DNA from: Pelagibacteraceae bacterium AG-422-B15
Lineage (GTDB): Bacteria > Pseudomonadota > Alphaproteobacteria > Pelagibacterales > AG-422-B15
Direction of reading: 5' to 3'
DNA: 57,955 nucleotides
Assembly (NCBI GenBank): GCA_003213715.1
Contig: QCMN01000001.1
Location: 1-57,955 of the forward strand
The notes beneath the pieces were generated by a model. It saw nothing but the letters and a program-made list of their open reading frames with translations. It was not told the origin of the DNA and searched no databases. Positions within the stretch are counted from its first letter, which is position 1; each line of letters opens with the position of its first letter. A program made the position numbers and the translations under genes. Positions 1 through 9,245 of the stretch are shown one piece after another.

Positions 1-497
1 CAGACAAAAATAGGGAAACCATTTTTAATCTTTTAACGCATGGAAAAGAATTGGTAAAAGTTAACTTTAGTCTTGAAGAAGCAAAAGTAATTGATCTTTT
101 CGCTGGCACTGGTTCATTTAGCTTTGAAGCTTTGTCACGTGGTGCTAAACACGCAACCATGGTAGAGAACAATCAACAAATGATAGATATAATTTATAAA
201 AGCGCAAACAAGCTGGGGTATTTAGAAAAGATAGCTGTTATATCTGAAAATGCTTGTTCATTTGAAGAGTATTCTGAAGCTACAAAGTTCAATCTTGCTT
301 ATATAGATCCACCGTATGGGAAAAATCTTGGACTCAGAGCAATTAAAAATATTATTAAAAAAAACTTATTAGAAAAAGACAGTATAATCATCTTAGAGGA
401 AGAAAAAAAATCTAAACACATCGAACTCTCAGAAATAATACTTTTACGTGAAAAAGAATTAGGTAATTCTAAATTTAGTTTTTTTAAATTAATTTAA
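1..497 (+). CDS. rsmD: 16S rRNA (guanine966-N2)-methyltransferase RsmD, 5' partial
   Basis: SAM-dependent methyltransferase that modifies G966 of 16S rRNA in the small subunit. The ORF track starts at a TTG at 51, but the frame is open to the window edge and reads DKNRETIFNLLTHG just upstream, which matches the conserved RsmD N-terminal region (R-x-RETxFN). The true start is therefore outside the window. Visible motifs are the SAM-binding VIDLFAGTGSFSFEAL and the catalytic IDPPYG. The gene converges on pgi and overlaps its 3' end by 9 bp. Confident on family; only the first few tens of residues are missing. Confidence 0.9.
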   Translation, partial: DKNRETIFNLLTHGKELVKVNFSLEEAKVIDLFAGTGSFSFEALSRGAKHATMVENNQQMIDIIYKSANKLGYLEKIAVISENACSFEEYSEATKFNLAYIDPPYGKNLGLRAIKNIIKKNLLEKDSIIILEEEKKSKHIELSEIILLREKELGNSKFSFFKLI

Positions 498-1514
498 ATA
501 ACCCTTTTGAATATCAACTGCATCTTGAGTAAAGGGGTCAACTTCTAATAATTGAGCAAGATAGATAACCCTTAACATTTCTGTTCCAAAAAAATGGCCG
601 ATCTTACTCATATCTTTATCTTTAAAAATATGTTTACTAGTATTCTCATTTATCTTTGATAACGATTTACTCATGGCATCAAGATGATTTGAAAGTGTGA
701 TATTAATCATATTCATTTTTGAGTATTCCATACCCATAATTTCAAAAAAAATATTTTTGGGTCCATCTAGATATAATTGTAAGAGACTGTGCTGGTCTTT
801 TGGCATTTCAGATACTACAGGTAGAAGACCTTTGGCCTTTTTACCCAATGACTCCGCATATAATTGTTTTCGCCAATTACCAATTTCAATAAGCTCATCA
901 CCATAAATTAAATAAGCAAATATATTCTTTCCATTTTTTATTCTTTTAAAATCTTCCTCAGCCATATTCTTTATTTGGTCTTTATCTTCTAATGCTTTTC
1001 TTCCTCCATTTAAAAACTCAGTGCACAGATCTTTATTAAAGTAAAAACTGGGGATAAGGCTATTATTACTAAAAATTGAAAATCTGCCTCCAATTTCGTT
1101 GCTTAGTTCAATAGTTTTTATTGATTTTTGTATAGACAAGTCTCTTAGTGGAGAAGACGCATTTTCTGTAAACGAATAGAAATTTTTTGAAAAATCAATA
1201 TTCCCATCTAGTTTTTTGATCATATATTCAAATATGGTTAACGTTTCAGATGTTTGTCCTGATTTTGATACGAAAATGAAACCAGTCTCATCTAGTTGAG
1301 TATTGTCTAACAATTCATTAATCTTAACAGAATTTAAATGATCAACATATTGAACACGTTTTTCATTTAAAAAATGATTAATTGCTTTTGATCCCTGAGA
1401 AGAGCCACCTATACCGACTACTAAAATTTTATTAAAGCTTTGATCCAGTATCCCTAACGATTCGGAATATGAGTTTTCAAGCTTATCAAAATCAAGAAAT
1501 GGATAATTCATCAT
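489..1514 (-). CDS. pgi: Glucose-6-phosphate isomerase, short form
   Basis: Interconverts glucose-6-phosphate and fructose-6-phosphate in the cytoplasm. The two SIS-type half-domains are recognisable: VVGIGGSSQGS near residue 35, FVSKSGQTSET near 80, IGGRFSIFS near 140, a KDQHSLLQL segment corresponding to the catalytic His region, and a C-terminal AVDIQKG that carries the conserved Lys. At 341 residues it is much shorter than the usual roughly 550 (or about 440 in shorter forms); most N-terminal helices are missing while active-site segments remain. It overlaps the transporter gene upstream by 4 nt, so both are probably on one transcript. Whether so compact an enzyme keeps full activity is inference. 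Confidence 0.82.
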   Translation of the reverse strand: MMNYPFLDFDKLENSYSESLGILDQSFNKILVVGIGGSSQGSKAINHFLNEKRVQYVDHLNSVKINELLDNTQLDETGFIFVSKSGQTSETLTIFEYMIKKLDGNIDFSKNFYSFTENASSPLRDLSIQKSIKTIELSNEIGGRFSIFSNNSLIPSFYFNKDLCTEFLNGGRKALEDKDQIKNMAEEDFKRIKNGKNIFAYLIYGDELIEIGNWRKQLYAESLGKKAKGLLPVVSEMPKDQHSLLQLYLDGPKNIFFEIMGMEYSKMNMINITLSNHLDAMSKSLSKINENTSKHIFKDKDMSKIGHFFGTEMLRVIYLAQLLEVDPFTQDAVDIQKGYLN

Positions 1515-2509
1515 CGTACTTCCTGACCAGCTGTTACGGTTGCTTGATCTATTTGCCTTTCAAACTCTCTCAATCTTTTATAAACACTTGCGAGTTCAAT
1601 AATTGTTGGCCAGGCTTTAAGAAGATATTGCATTGACCCCTCAACTCTACCAAATGCCCTGATTATTTGCTGCATTACACCAAGAGTAACTACCCCGGCA
1701 ACAATTGCAGGGGCTAAAAATACATAAGCTGATAAAACATTTGCCTGTAAAAATGCAATACGACCAATATCGAAATATAAATATCTTATATAACTTAAAA
1801 AATGAATTTGCCTTACATCATCAAATAATTCCTCAAGGGTTTTTGGTCTTACCGTTTCATCATCTTCAGCAATTACTAACATTTTTCTGTATGCCGCTTC
1901 TTGTTTTTGTAAATCGTATTCAATACCAACAAGCCTTAAAATTAAACCAAGTCCAATTAAAAATAATGTTCCTCCTATAGACCATAATAATGCACCAACG
2001 ACTAGACCATACTCCCATTCACCAAAGAAAAATATTGGAATTCCAATACTCAAGCCAAACAGTATTGGCATAAATTCTACCAGGATCATTAAAGCTTCAA
2101 TCAAACTTGTACCAAGAGACTCCATAATTCTTGAAAACTTTATGGTATCCTCTTGAACTCTTTGTGACGCACCCTCAATCTTACGCGCCTTATCATAGAC
2201 AGAGTGATACCACTCAACCATGGCAGTTCTCCATCTAAATAAAAAGTGATTAGTAAAATAACTTACAAGGACTGCAACTGCTACATACATTCCCGCTAGT
2301 GTTATAAAGGATAATAAACTTGCCCAATATTCTTCAATTGTAATGGCGTAAGGAGCAGACAATGCTTCCTGTATCATGTCGTAAAACTCACCAAACCATT
2401 CATTAATTTTTACATCAATTTGAACCTGAACCCACAGAGATGATAAGATAATAGCTGAACCGATGTATGCCCATAAAAACCATTTTGGATCTCTAAAAAA
2501 CTTAAACAT
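1511..2509 (-). CDS. SbmA/BacA-like peptide transporter
   Basis: Inner-membrane protein of the SbmA/BacA family, whose known members take up proline-rich peptides, bleomycin and microcins using the proton gradient. Signs are the N-terminal FRDPKWFLWAYIGSAI segment, EWFGEFYDMIQEAL, the family signature EGASQRVQEDTIKF in the centre and about seven to eight hydrophobic stretches over 332 residues. There is no nucleotide-binding domain, as expected for SbmA/BacA as opposed to full ABC (BclA-type) proteins. It sits between the DUF3035 lipoprotein and pgi, all leftward. The substrate in this organism is unknown; very-long-chain fatty-acid defects linked to BacA in rhizobia may not apply. Confidence 0.82.
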   Translation of the reverse strand: MFKFFRDPKWFLWAYIGSAIILSSLWVQVQIDVKINEWFGEFYDMIQEALSAPYAITIEEYWASLLSFITLAGMYVAVAVLVSYFTNHFLFRWRTAMVEWYHSVYDKARKIEGASQRVQEDTIKFSRIMESLGTSLIEALMILVEFMPILFGLSIGIPIFFFGEWEYGLVVGALLWSIGGTLFLIGLGLILRLVGIEYDLQKQEAAYRKMLVIAEDDETVRPKTLEELFDDVRQIHFLSYIRYLYFDIGRIAFLQANVLSAYVFLAPAIVAGVVTLGVMQQIIRAFGRVEGSMQYLLKAWPTIIELASVYKRLREFERQIDQATVTAGQEVR

Positions 2510-2520
2510 TTATAGAATAA

Positions 2521-3135
2521 TTAATTTTGATATGAGTTAAGTAAGTCATCCACCCTGTTAAGAAGATCATTCAAATCTTCGTTTTCATCAAAACTAGGAG
2601 CATCATCATACATTGTTTCATCAATTATTTCTGGCTTAAGCTGATCTTCTTCAGGAAGTGTTGTAATTTCGTCTGTGTTTGATATTCCTTCCAAAAACTC
2701 TTCCTCGCTCAAACCAATATTATCAGTTGTATCTAAAATGCTATCGTCATTTGTTACAACGTCTAATTCATTACTTTCAACAAGTGAATCTTCAATTACC
2801 TCATTAATAGGATCCTCAGGTAAAGTTGAATTATTTATATTTTGATCCTCGTTTCCAAAATTATTATCAATAAATTCGTCTAAGGATGATGTATCAGCAT
2901 TACTAGGCACGCTGGTGGATGAGTCTTGTGTAATGATATCTTGAATATCTTCAGCTGACTCACCTGTAGGCGCGGCCTCCTCTACTTCCTCTTCGCCAAC
3001 AACTGGTGGGGTTAGTTCAAAATCAGGAGGTATCTCTAGTGCTTTTTGCTTTAATGATGTGTAATCTCTGACTGTATTGTTAGTACAAGCAGCAAAAATT
3101 AATAAAAAAAATATAATTAAATAGTTACGTATCAT
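2521..3135 (-). CDS. DUF3035 (BamF-like) lipoprotein
   Basis: Predicted outer-membrane lipoprotein. The ORF track starts at 3177, but the ATG at 3135 (MIRNYLIIFFLLIFAACTNN) gives a compact signal peptide with lipobox FAAC and an ATG inside the last codons of lspA, so it is preferred. After the Cys comes RDYTSLKQKALEIPPDFELTPP, the hallmark of the alphaproteobacterial DUF3035 family, some members of which were described as BamF in the beta-barrel assembly complex. The rest is long, acidic and low in complexity (Glu/Asp/Asn/Ser), ending in a short amphipathic EDLNDLLNRVDDLL helix. It follows lspA, the signal peptidase that would process it. The BAM role is inference from family. Confidence 0.75.
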   Translation of the reverse strand: MIRNYLIIFFLLIFAACTNNTVRDYTSLKQKALEIPPDFELTPPVVGEEEVEEAAPTGESAEDIQDIITQDSSTSVPSNADTSSLDEFIDNNFGNEDQNINNSTLPEDPINEVIEDSLVESNELDVVTNDDSILDTTDNIGLSEEEFLEGISNTDEITTLPEEDQLKPEIIDETMYDDAPSFDENEDLNDLLNRVDDLLNSYQN

Positions 3136-3640
3136 TTTTAACGGTTTTATCATTTTCTTTTTTTGAGAACAACTCAAGTAAAATAATCAAAATACAGCCA
3201 AGCGTGATACTTATATCAGCTATATTGAATACATACCAATGATAATTGTTATAATGTAAATCTATAAAGTCTAATACGGCAGAATATTGATATCTGTCGA
3301 GCAGGTTACCCAACGCTCCTCCTATAATTAAACTAAATCCATAATAATAAATTTTTTTATTAATACTTATTGCATAAAAAAATACTGCTATAGCAATTAT
3401 CGCCATAACAAACATATAAATATAATTAACCATCGAAATTTCATTTTGAAATATTCCAAATGCAAAGCCCTTATTCCATATCAAGTGAAAATTAAGATAT
3501 TTATTTATTGATGTTAAATATTGTGAACTGAGATTTGATACATCAATGTTATAAACATTGATTACATAAAACTTTGAGAGTTGATCAGCTGCAAAAATAA
3601 CCAGTATTAAAAATATAAATCTTCCAATGGTTTGTATCAT
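3125..3640 (-). CDS. lspA: Lipoprotein signal peptidase LspA
   Basis: Aspartyl signal peptidase II of the inner membrane, which cleaves prolipoproteins before the lipid-modified Cys. The protein is 171 residues with four membrane segments. It has the conserved ADQLSKFYV near the N-terminus, NKGFAFGIF in the centre, GGALGNLLDRY and a VLDFIDLHY...FNIADISITLG region carrying the two catalytic Asp residues. It overlaps ileS by 4 nt upstream and the lipoprotein gene by 11 nt downstream, so the operon is tightly coupled. Confidence 0.95.
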   Translation of the reverse strand: MIQTIGRFIFLILVIFAADQLSKFYVINVYNIDVSNLSSQYLTSINKYLNFHLIWNKGFAFGIFQNEISMVNYIYMFVMAIIAIAVFFYAISINKKIYYYGFSLIIGGALGNLLDRYQYSAVLDFIDLHYNNYHWYVFNIADISITLGCILIILLELFSKKENDKTVKNDT

Positions 3641-6450
3641 TTACTAAGCACTTCTTGACATCTATAGCAAACGTTACCTTTTAAATTAGAAAAATATTTC
3701 CAACAGCGCTCACATTTTTCACCATCGGTTTTACTTACATGCACTCCGATGTTTTTATCTAGTTCAGATATAAAGCTGTCACTTGAGGGCTTTTCATTTA
3801 CAATTTCTAATTCACTAATAATTGAAATATTTTCTAATACTTTTTGGTCAATCTTTTCGATTTCATCTTTAGATATGTAAAGTTTAACAGAGGCTTCAAG
3901 GCTGGATCCAAGAACTTTTTCTTTTCTCTTCACTTCGATTGCTCCGTTAATGACCTTTCTTAATTTTTTATACACTGCCCATTTAGTTGATAAATTTTTA
4001 TTTATTAAAGTATCATTTAATTTTGGAAAATCTTTTTCATGTATGCTGTTTTCAAATCCAAACCGACTTTGCCAGGCTTCTTCAGTGGTAAAACAGAGTA
4101 TTGGTGCAAGCAAACTTAATAAATCATGAAATAAAATATCTAGAACAGTGCGAGTAGATTTTCTTACTTTGTTATTTTTTGAATCACAATAAAGAGTATC
4201 TTTTCTTACATCAAAATAGAAAGATGATAAGTCGTTTGTACAAAAATTAAATATCGCAGAAAAAACTTTTTGATACTCAAATATTTTATAGTTTGAGATA
4301 ACTTCTTTTTTTAAACTCTCTAATTCTGATAAAATATATAAATCTAATTCATCAAGTTCATCCACAGATACTTTCTCGTCTTGATCAAAATCTGATAAAT
4401 TACCTAAAATAAAACGAAGTGTATTGCGAAGTCTTCTATAGCTATCAATGTTGCTTTTTATGATTTCAGGCCCGATCTTTAAATCCTCAGAGTAATCACT
4501 GCTTGCTACCCAGAGCCTTAGTATGTCAGCGCCTGATTTTTCAATGACCTCTGCTGGCGAGACAGTATTGGATGATGATTTACTCATCTTTAGGCCATCT
4601 TCATGAAGTATAAATCCATGAGTTAAAACAGACTCATAAGGCGCAACACCTCTTGTGCCACAAGATTCTAAAAGTGATGAATGAAACCAACCTCTGTGTT
4701 GATCTGTTCCTTCAAGATAAATAGATGCCGGCCAGATTTGATCATTTTTTCCATCTAAAACAAATGCATGTGTACAGCCTGAGTCAAACCATACATCTAA
4801 AATATCATTAACTTTTTTATATTCTTCCGGATTATAATTTGAACCTAATAATTCTTCTTTTGAATATTTAAACCACGCATCTGACCCTTCTTTTTCATAA
4901 AGTTTAATAATTTTTTCATTTATTTCTTTATCAACCAGCGGCTTTCCTGTTTTAATATTGTAAAAGATAGATAAAGGTACGCCCCATGCCCGTTGTCTTG
5001 ACACTACCCAATCAGGTCTTTCTTCAATCATTGAATAAATTCTATTTTTTCCCTGTTTTGGATACCATTTAACCTTTTCAATTTCGTTCAACGCTTTTTC
5101 TCTCAATTGATTTTTTTCCATACTGATGAACCATTGTGGAGTATTTCTAAAGATGACAGGAGCTTTTGATCTCCATGAATGAGGGTAGCTATGACGCAAT
5201 GAACCCTTGCCTGCTAAATTTTTATGCTTTTTTAGCTCAATGATAACTGCTACGTTTGCATCAGCATCTGATCCATCTTCATTAAAAATCTTTTTACCAT
5301 TAAATAATGGTACGTGGGGAAAGTATTCACCATTTTCATCTACTGTATCAGGAACTTCGATACCATTTGTAATACCCAAATTATAGTCATCAGCTCCATG
5401 GCCAGGTGCTATATGAACGAAACCCGTGCCTTGCTCCAAAGTAACAAAATCAGCATCAAAAATTCTTACCTCAAAATCATAACCAGATTTTTTAAAAGGG
5501 TGATTACAAATAATTTTGTCTAAGTTTTTTACTTCTGATATTTTTTTTAATTCTCTAATTTTGCATTGAACTTTTACATTATCTAAAAGTTCATCTGCAA
5601 TTATAATTTTATCTCCAACTTGTAAAGTACTGTGTTCTTCTAAACTTACTACTTCAAACATTGAATACGTTATTGATTTACTGTAAGCAATTGCTCTGTT
5701 TCCTGGAATTGTCCATGGAGTTGTTGTCCATATAATTACGGATGCGTCTTGACAATTTGTATCTGAACTCTCTTTTACTGGGAACTTTACGCAGATAGTT
5801 GTTGATTTATGTTCTTTATATTCAATCTCAGCTTCAGCTAATGCAGTCTTTTCAACGGTTGACCACATAACAGGCTTTGACCCACGATATAAACTTTCGT
5901 TCTCAAGAAACTTAAAAAATTCTCTTACAATTATAGACTCTGCCTCATATGACATTGTAGTATAGGGAGAGTACCAATCTCCATTTATTCCTAAGCGAAT
6001 AAATTCTTCTCTTTGTATATCAATCCATTTTTCAGCAAATTCTCTACATTCTTTTCTAAATTTTATAATATCGACATCATCTTTATTCTTTCCCTGTTCT
6101 CTATATTGCTCTTCTATTTTCCACTCAATTGGCAAGCCATGACAATCCCAGCCAGGAATGTAAGAACTATCATTTCCAAGCATTTGTTGTGATCTTACAA
6201 CAAAGTCTTTTAGTATTTTATTCAGGGCGTGCCCCATGTGTAAATGACCATTGGCGTAAGGGGGGCCATCATGTAATACGAATTTTTTTCTACTTTTTGA
6301 TTTTTCCCTTAATTTTTCATAAATATTATCCTTTGACCAGCCATCTAGAATTTTTGGCTCTTGCTCCGGTAGGCCAGCACGCATCGCAAAGGATGTCTTT
6401 GGTAAAAATAGAGTTTCACTAAAATCTATTTTATCATTTTTAGTGTTCAT
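3637..6450 (-). CDS. ileS: Isoleucyl-tRNA synthetase
   Basis: Charges tRNA-Ile with isoleucine and edits misactivated valine. Full-length at 937 residues. The HIGH-type motif appears as PPYANGHLHMGHALN near residue 65, the CP1 editing domain contains TTPWTIPGNRAIAY, the KMSKS motif is LKMSKSSSNTV near 600, and the C-terminal zinc ribbon CERCW...CYRCQ is intact. This is the eubacterial, mupirocin-sensitive type of layout. It lies between ribF (5 bp upstream) and lspA (overlapping), the conserved ribF-ileS-lspA order. Confidence 0.97.
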   Translation of the reverse strand: MNTKNDKIDFSETLFLPKTSFAMRAGLPEQEPKILDGWSKDNIYEKLREKSKSRKKFVLHDGPPYANGHLHMGHALNKILKDFVVRSQQMLGNDSSYIPGWDCHGLPIEWKIEEQYREQGKNKDDVDIIKFRKECREFAEKWIDIQREEFIRLGINGDWYSPYTTMSYEAESIIVREFFKFLENESLYRGSKPVMWSTVEKTALAEAEIEYKEHKSTTICVKFPVKESSDTNCQDASVIIWTTTPWTIPGNRAIAYSKSITYSMFEVVSLEEHSTLQVGDKIIIADELLDNVKVQCKIRELKKISEVKNLDKIICNHPFKKSGYDFEVRIFDADFVTLEQGTGFVHIAPGHGADDYNLGITNGIEVPDTVDENGEYFPHVPLFNGKKIFNEDGSDADANVAVIIELKKHKNLAGKGSLRHSYPHSWRSKAPVIFRNTPQWFISMEKNQLREKALNEIEKVKWYPKQGKNRIYSMIEERPDWVVSRQRAWGVPLSIFYNIKTGKPLVDKEINEKIIKLYEKEGSDAWFKYSKEELLGSNYNPEEYKKVNDILDVWFDSGCTHAFVLDGKNDQIWPASIYLEGTDQHRGWFHSSLLESCGTRGVAPYESVLTHGFILHEDGLKMSKSSSNTVSPAEVIEKSGADILRLWVASSDYSEDLKIGPEIIKSNIDSYRRLRNTLRFILGNLSDFDQDEKVSVDELDELDLYILSELESLKKEVISNYKIFEYQKVFSAIFNFCTNDLSSFYFDVRKDTLYCDSKNNKVRKSTRTVLDILFHDLLSLLAPILCFTTEEAWQSRFGFENSIHEKDFPKLNDTLINKNLSTKWAVYKKLRKVINGAIEVKRKEKVLGSSLEASVKLYISKDEIEKIDQKVLENISIISELEIVNEKPSSDSFISELDKNIGVHVSKTDGEKCERCWKYFSNLKGNVCYRCQEVLSK

Positions 6451-6455
6451 TTTAC

Positions 6456-7415
6456 TTAATTTAGAATTTTTTGTGCTTTAGATATATCTGATTTTAGTTG
6501 TTTTTTTAAGGCCTCTACTCCTGAAAATTTCTTTTCATGCCTTATAAATTCAACAAAGTCGACTTTTAGCAAAGAATTATAAATATTCAATTTAAATCTA
6601 AATAGATGAACTTCCAAAATTTCAGAATTCTTATGAAATGTTGGTCTGATACCAAAATTCGCAATTCCTTTAAGAGTTCTTTTCTTTGAATTTTTAAGTA
6701 ATGAAGCTTCAATAGCATATACTCCATATTTTGGTACCACGTATTCATTTATATTTAGATTAGCAGTTGGAACACCAATTTTTCTGCCTCGTTGATCTCC
6801 TTTTATAACTTTTGACGTTATACTAAAATTGTTTCCCAAAAAATTTTTTGCCAATTTTACATTGCCACTTGAAATAAGTTTTCTAATATTTGTAGACGAA
6901 TATATTTTCATCTTTGTTTTATTAAAAAGATGATTTGGTGTTTTTAATAATTTCACTGGGTTTACGTAAAATTGATTTTTTTTTCCAAAATTCAGAAGAA
7001 ACTTATAGTCGCCTGATCGTTTATTACCAAACTTAAAATTTTTACCAACTAAAATATATTTCATTGATATTCCTCTAAGTAATATTTTTTTACAAAAGCC
7101 ATTAGGTGTCATAGAGGATATTCTTTTATTAAATTTTATTATTATTGCATAATCGATACCGTAAGATTTTAAGATTTCGAGACGTTCGTTTAACTCTGTT
7201 AATAAGAAACTTTTAATATTTTTGTTAAAATATTTCCGTGGATGCGGATCAAAAAGTAACACACCTATTTTTGTTTTTTGTTTATTTGCAATTTTTTTTG
7301 CCGAATTAATTATTGATTGGTGCCCTTTATGAACTCCATCAAGATTTCCAATAATTAATACAGAATTCTTTGTATAATTTAATGTTATTCTATTTAAACT
7401 TTTAAAAACTTTCAT
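6456..7415 (-). CDS. ribF: Bifunctional riboflavin kinase / FAD synthetase
   Basis: Converts riboflavin to FMN and then FAD. The N-terminal nucleotidyltransferase half shows IGNLDGVHKGHQSII near residue 25 and DPHPRKYF near 60; the C-terminal riboflavin kinase half shows GDQRGRKIGVPTANL near 207 and later GIANFGIRPTF and LEVHLF. The 319-residue length is normal. It is very lysine-rich. It is 7 bp downstream of the HAD gene and 5 bp upstream of ileS in the same direction. Confidence 0.94.
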   Translation of the reverse strand: MKVFKSLNRITLNYTKNSVLIIGNLDGVHKGHQSIINSAKKIANKQKTKIGVLLFDPHPRKYFNKNIKSFLLTELNERLEILKSYGIDYAIIIKFNKRISSMTPNGFCKKILLRGISMKYILVGKNFKFGNKRSGDYKFLLNFGKKNQFYVNPVKLLKTPNHLFNKTKMKIYSSTNIRKLISSGNVKLAKNFLGNNFSITSKVIKGDQRGRKIGVPTANLNINEYVVPKYGVYAIEASLLKNSKKRTLKGIANFGIRPTFHKNSEILEVHLFRFKLNIYNSLLKVDFVEFIRHEKKFSGVEALKKQLKSDISKAQKILN

Positions 7416-7422
7416 TTTTTAA

Positions 7423-8277
7423 TTAATTTAAAAATTCAGTATATATTAGAGTTTCGCAAGTTTCAGGTAAATTAGCTTTTGATATTCTCACTAAATCGTC
7501 ATCATTTGCAATTTCAGTTTTATGAATACCATTTTTTATAAATAAAAAATCTAAATCCGATTTGTGTGCCCCTAAGCAATCTGTTTTAAGGCTATCGCCT
7601 ATAGCTAATATTTCTTTTTTAATTGTTGTATCTTTGGACAATAAATCATTCATTACAAAATCATATATTTCTGGATAAGGTTTTCCGTAGTAAGTTACTT
7701 TACCTCCTAGTTTTTCGTAATATTTTCCAAGAGCACCTGCACAATATATGCGTGCCTGACCTCGGTAGACTATTTCATCTGGATTAACACATACTATTTC
7801 TAAATTTTGTTTAAGAAAATCCTCAAAAATATTTTTATAGTCCTCTGGGCGTTCATCGTTGTCATTATATAAGCCTGTGCAGACAACAAATTCTGAGGAC
7901 TCTATGTCATTAGTTTTTTGAATATTTATATTTTCTAACAAGTCATAATCTTTTTCTGGTCCCAAATGATAATATGATTGGCCATGAACTTTAGAATTTA
8001 TGTACTGTGTACCTGTATCGCCTGAAGTATAAATTTTTTTAAATAATTCAGGATTAAGATTAAGTTTATTTATTAGTCCATTTCTTACTACTGCCTCAGG
8101 TCTCGGAGCATTAGAAATCAAATAAACATCAATATTATGTTCTTTCATTACCTCAAGATAGGATTTTGCATCAGAGAATACTTCAACACCATTATGAATA
8201 ACGCCCCAAAGATCACAAAGTATGATTCTATAAGAAAGTGAAAATTCAGTAGCGCTTACGATTTTTTTAATTTCCAT
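7423..8277 (-). CDS. HAD-superfamily sugar-phosphatase-like protein (TIGR01459 type)
   Basis: Type IIA HAD hydrolase, cytoplasmic. Motif I is ILCDLWGVIHNG (Asp nucleophile and second Asp replaced by W-G as in this subfamily), motif II is YLISNAPRP, and motif III/IV is seen in GKPYPEIYDFV and LAIGDSLKTDCLGA. This subfamily is found almost exclusively in alphaproteobacteria beside ribF, as here. The substrate is not established; family members are loosely annotated as NagD-like phosphatases. It starts a leftward transcript divergent from the SDR gene. Confidence 0.8.
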   Translation of the reverse strand: MEIKKIVSATEFSLSYRIILCDLWGVIHNGVEVFSDAKSYLEVMKEHNIDVYLISNAPRPEAVVRNGLINKLNLNPELFKKIYTSGDTGTQYINSKVHGQSYYHLGPEKDYDLLENINIQKTNDIESSEFVVCTGLYNDNDERPEDYKNIFEDFLKQNLEIVCVNPDEIVYRGQARIYCAGALGKYYEKLGGKVTYYGKPYPEIYDFVMNDLLSKDTTIKKEILAIGDSLKTDCLGAHKSDLDFLFIKNGIHKTEIANDDDLVRISKANLPETCETLIYTEFLN

Positions 8278-8341
8278 AATTATATTGAAATTATCCCATA
8301 AATTTATAATCTTCTTATAAATTATTATGATATTTAATTAA

Positions 8342-9109
8342 ATGACACTTTTTAACTTAAAAGATAAAAATGCTATAATCACAGGATCTTCGAGAGGAAT
8401 AGGCAAAGCTATAGCCTACAGAATGGCAGAGCATGGTGCAAAAGTCATTATCACAAGTCGAAAGCTTGATGCATGTGAAGCAGTCGCTAAAGAGATAAAT
8501 GATACATTTGGAGAGGGACATGCAACGGCAATTTCATGTAATATTTCGGACAAAGAGCAATTAAAAAATCTTTACAAAAAATCGTTAGACTTCTGTGGCA
8601 ATATTTCCACTCTTGTATGTAATGCTGCAATCAATCCATATTTTGGACCATCAAATAATATACCTGACGAGGCGTTTGAAAAAATAATGAAGTCAAACGT
8701 GCAAAGTAATTTTTGGCTCTGTAATGAGGTGCTCCCAGATATGATCAAAATGAAAAACGGTTCAATTATAATTATTTCCTCGATCGCAGGTTTGCGCGGC
8801 AACAGCATGTTGGGTGCTTATGCTATATCAAAAGCTGCGGATTCCCAGTTGGCAAGAAATATATCAGTGGAATATGGAAGAGATAATATTCGTGCAAATT
8901 GCATCTCACCTGGTTTAATAAAAACTGATTTTGCCAGAGCTTTATGGGAAAATGAGAGTATTTTAAAATCTATGACTGCCAAAGCAGCCTTAAAAAGGAT
9001 AGGAATGCCTGACGAAATTGCAGGCGCTGCAGTATATTTGGCCTCTGAAGCTGGATCTTTTATGACTGGTCAAAACATCGTAATTGATGGCGGTGAGTCA
9101 GAACAATAG
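8342..9109 (+). CDS. Short-chain dehydrogenase/reductase
   Basis: NAD(P)-dependent oxidoreductase with a Rossmann fold, 255 residues. Visible are the cofactor motif TGSSRGIGKAIA (residues about 15-26), NAA at about 95, catalytic Ser in ISSIAG, YAISKAA with the YxxxK pair, and the C-terminal GQNIVIDGG. It resembles the DHRS4/2-deoxygluconate or acyl-CoA dehydrogenase-neighbour group of SDRs; the substrate cannot be told. It stands alone between the divergent HAD gene and the groE operon. Confidence 0.85.
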   Translation: MTLFNLKDKNAIITGSSRGIGKAIAYRMAEHGAKVIITSRKLDACEAVAKEINDTFGEGHATAISCNISDKEQLKNLYKKSLDFCGNISTLVCNAAINPYFGPSNNIPDEAFEKIMKSNVQSNFWLCNEVLPDMIKMKNGSIIIISSIAGLRGNSMLGAYAISKAADSQLARNISVEYGRDNIRANCISPGLIKTDFARALWENESILKSMTAKAALKRIGMPDEIAGAAVYLASEAGSFMTGQNIVIDGGESEQ

Positions 9110-9170
9110 CAAATTATTGAAAATGCTCGTTTTTTAGCTAATTCCAATAAAATCGAAATATTTTCCACCC

Positions 9171-9199
9171 CTTGACACACTTGCCCTAGATCACTATAT
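9171..9199 (+). promoter_or_regulatory. Predicted RpoH (sigma32)-type promoter of groESL
   Basis: CTTGAC (9171-9176), 17 nt, then CTATAT (9194-9199) followed by G. This fits the alphaproteobacterial RpoH consensus of the CTTGAA/C-N16-17-CYTATNT kind. It lies 47 bp before the groES ATG. No CIRCE inverted repeat (TTAGCACTC-N9-GAGTGCTAA) is present, so heat control is probably through RpoH and not HrcA. Confidence 0.6.
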
Positions 9200-9245
9200 G
9201 CCTAGGTAATTAAGCTTTGTGCAAACATATTTAGGAGATTATGAC

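Noticed and set aside
9110-9245. CIRCE element upstream of groES
   Set aside because: No TTAGCACTC...GAGTGCTAA pattern even with mismatches; the RpoH-type promoter explains the site.
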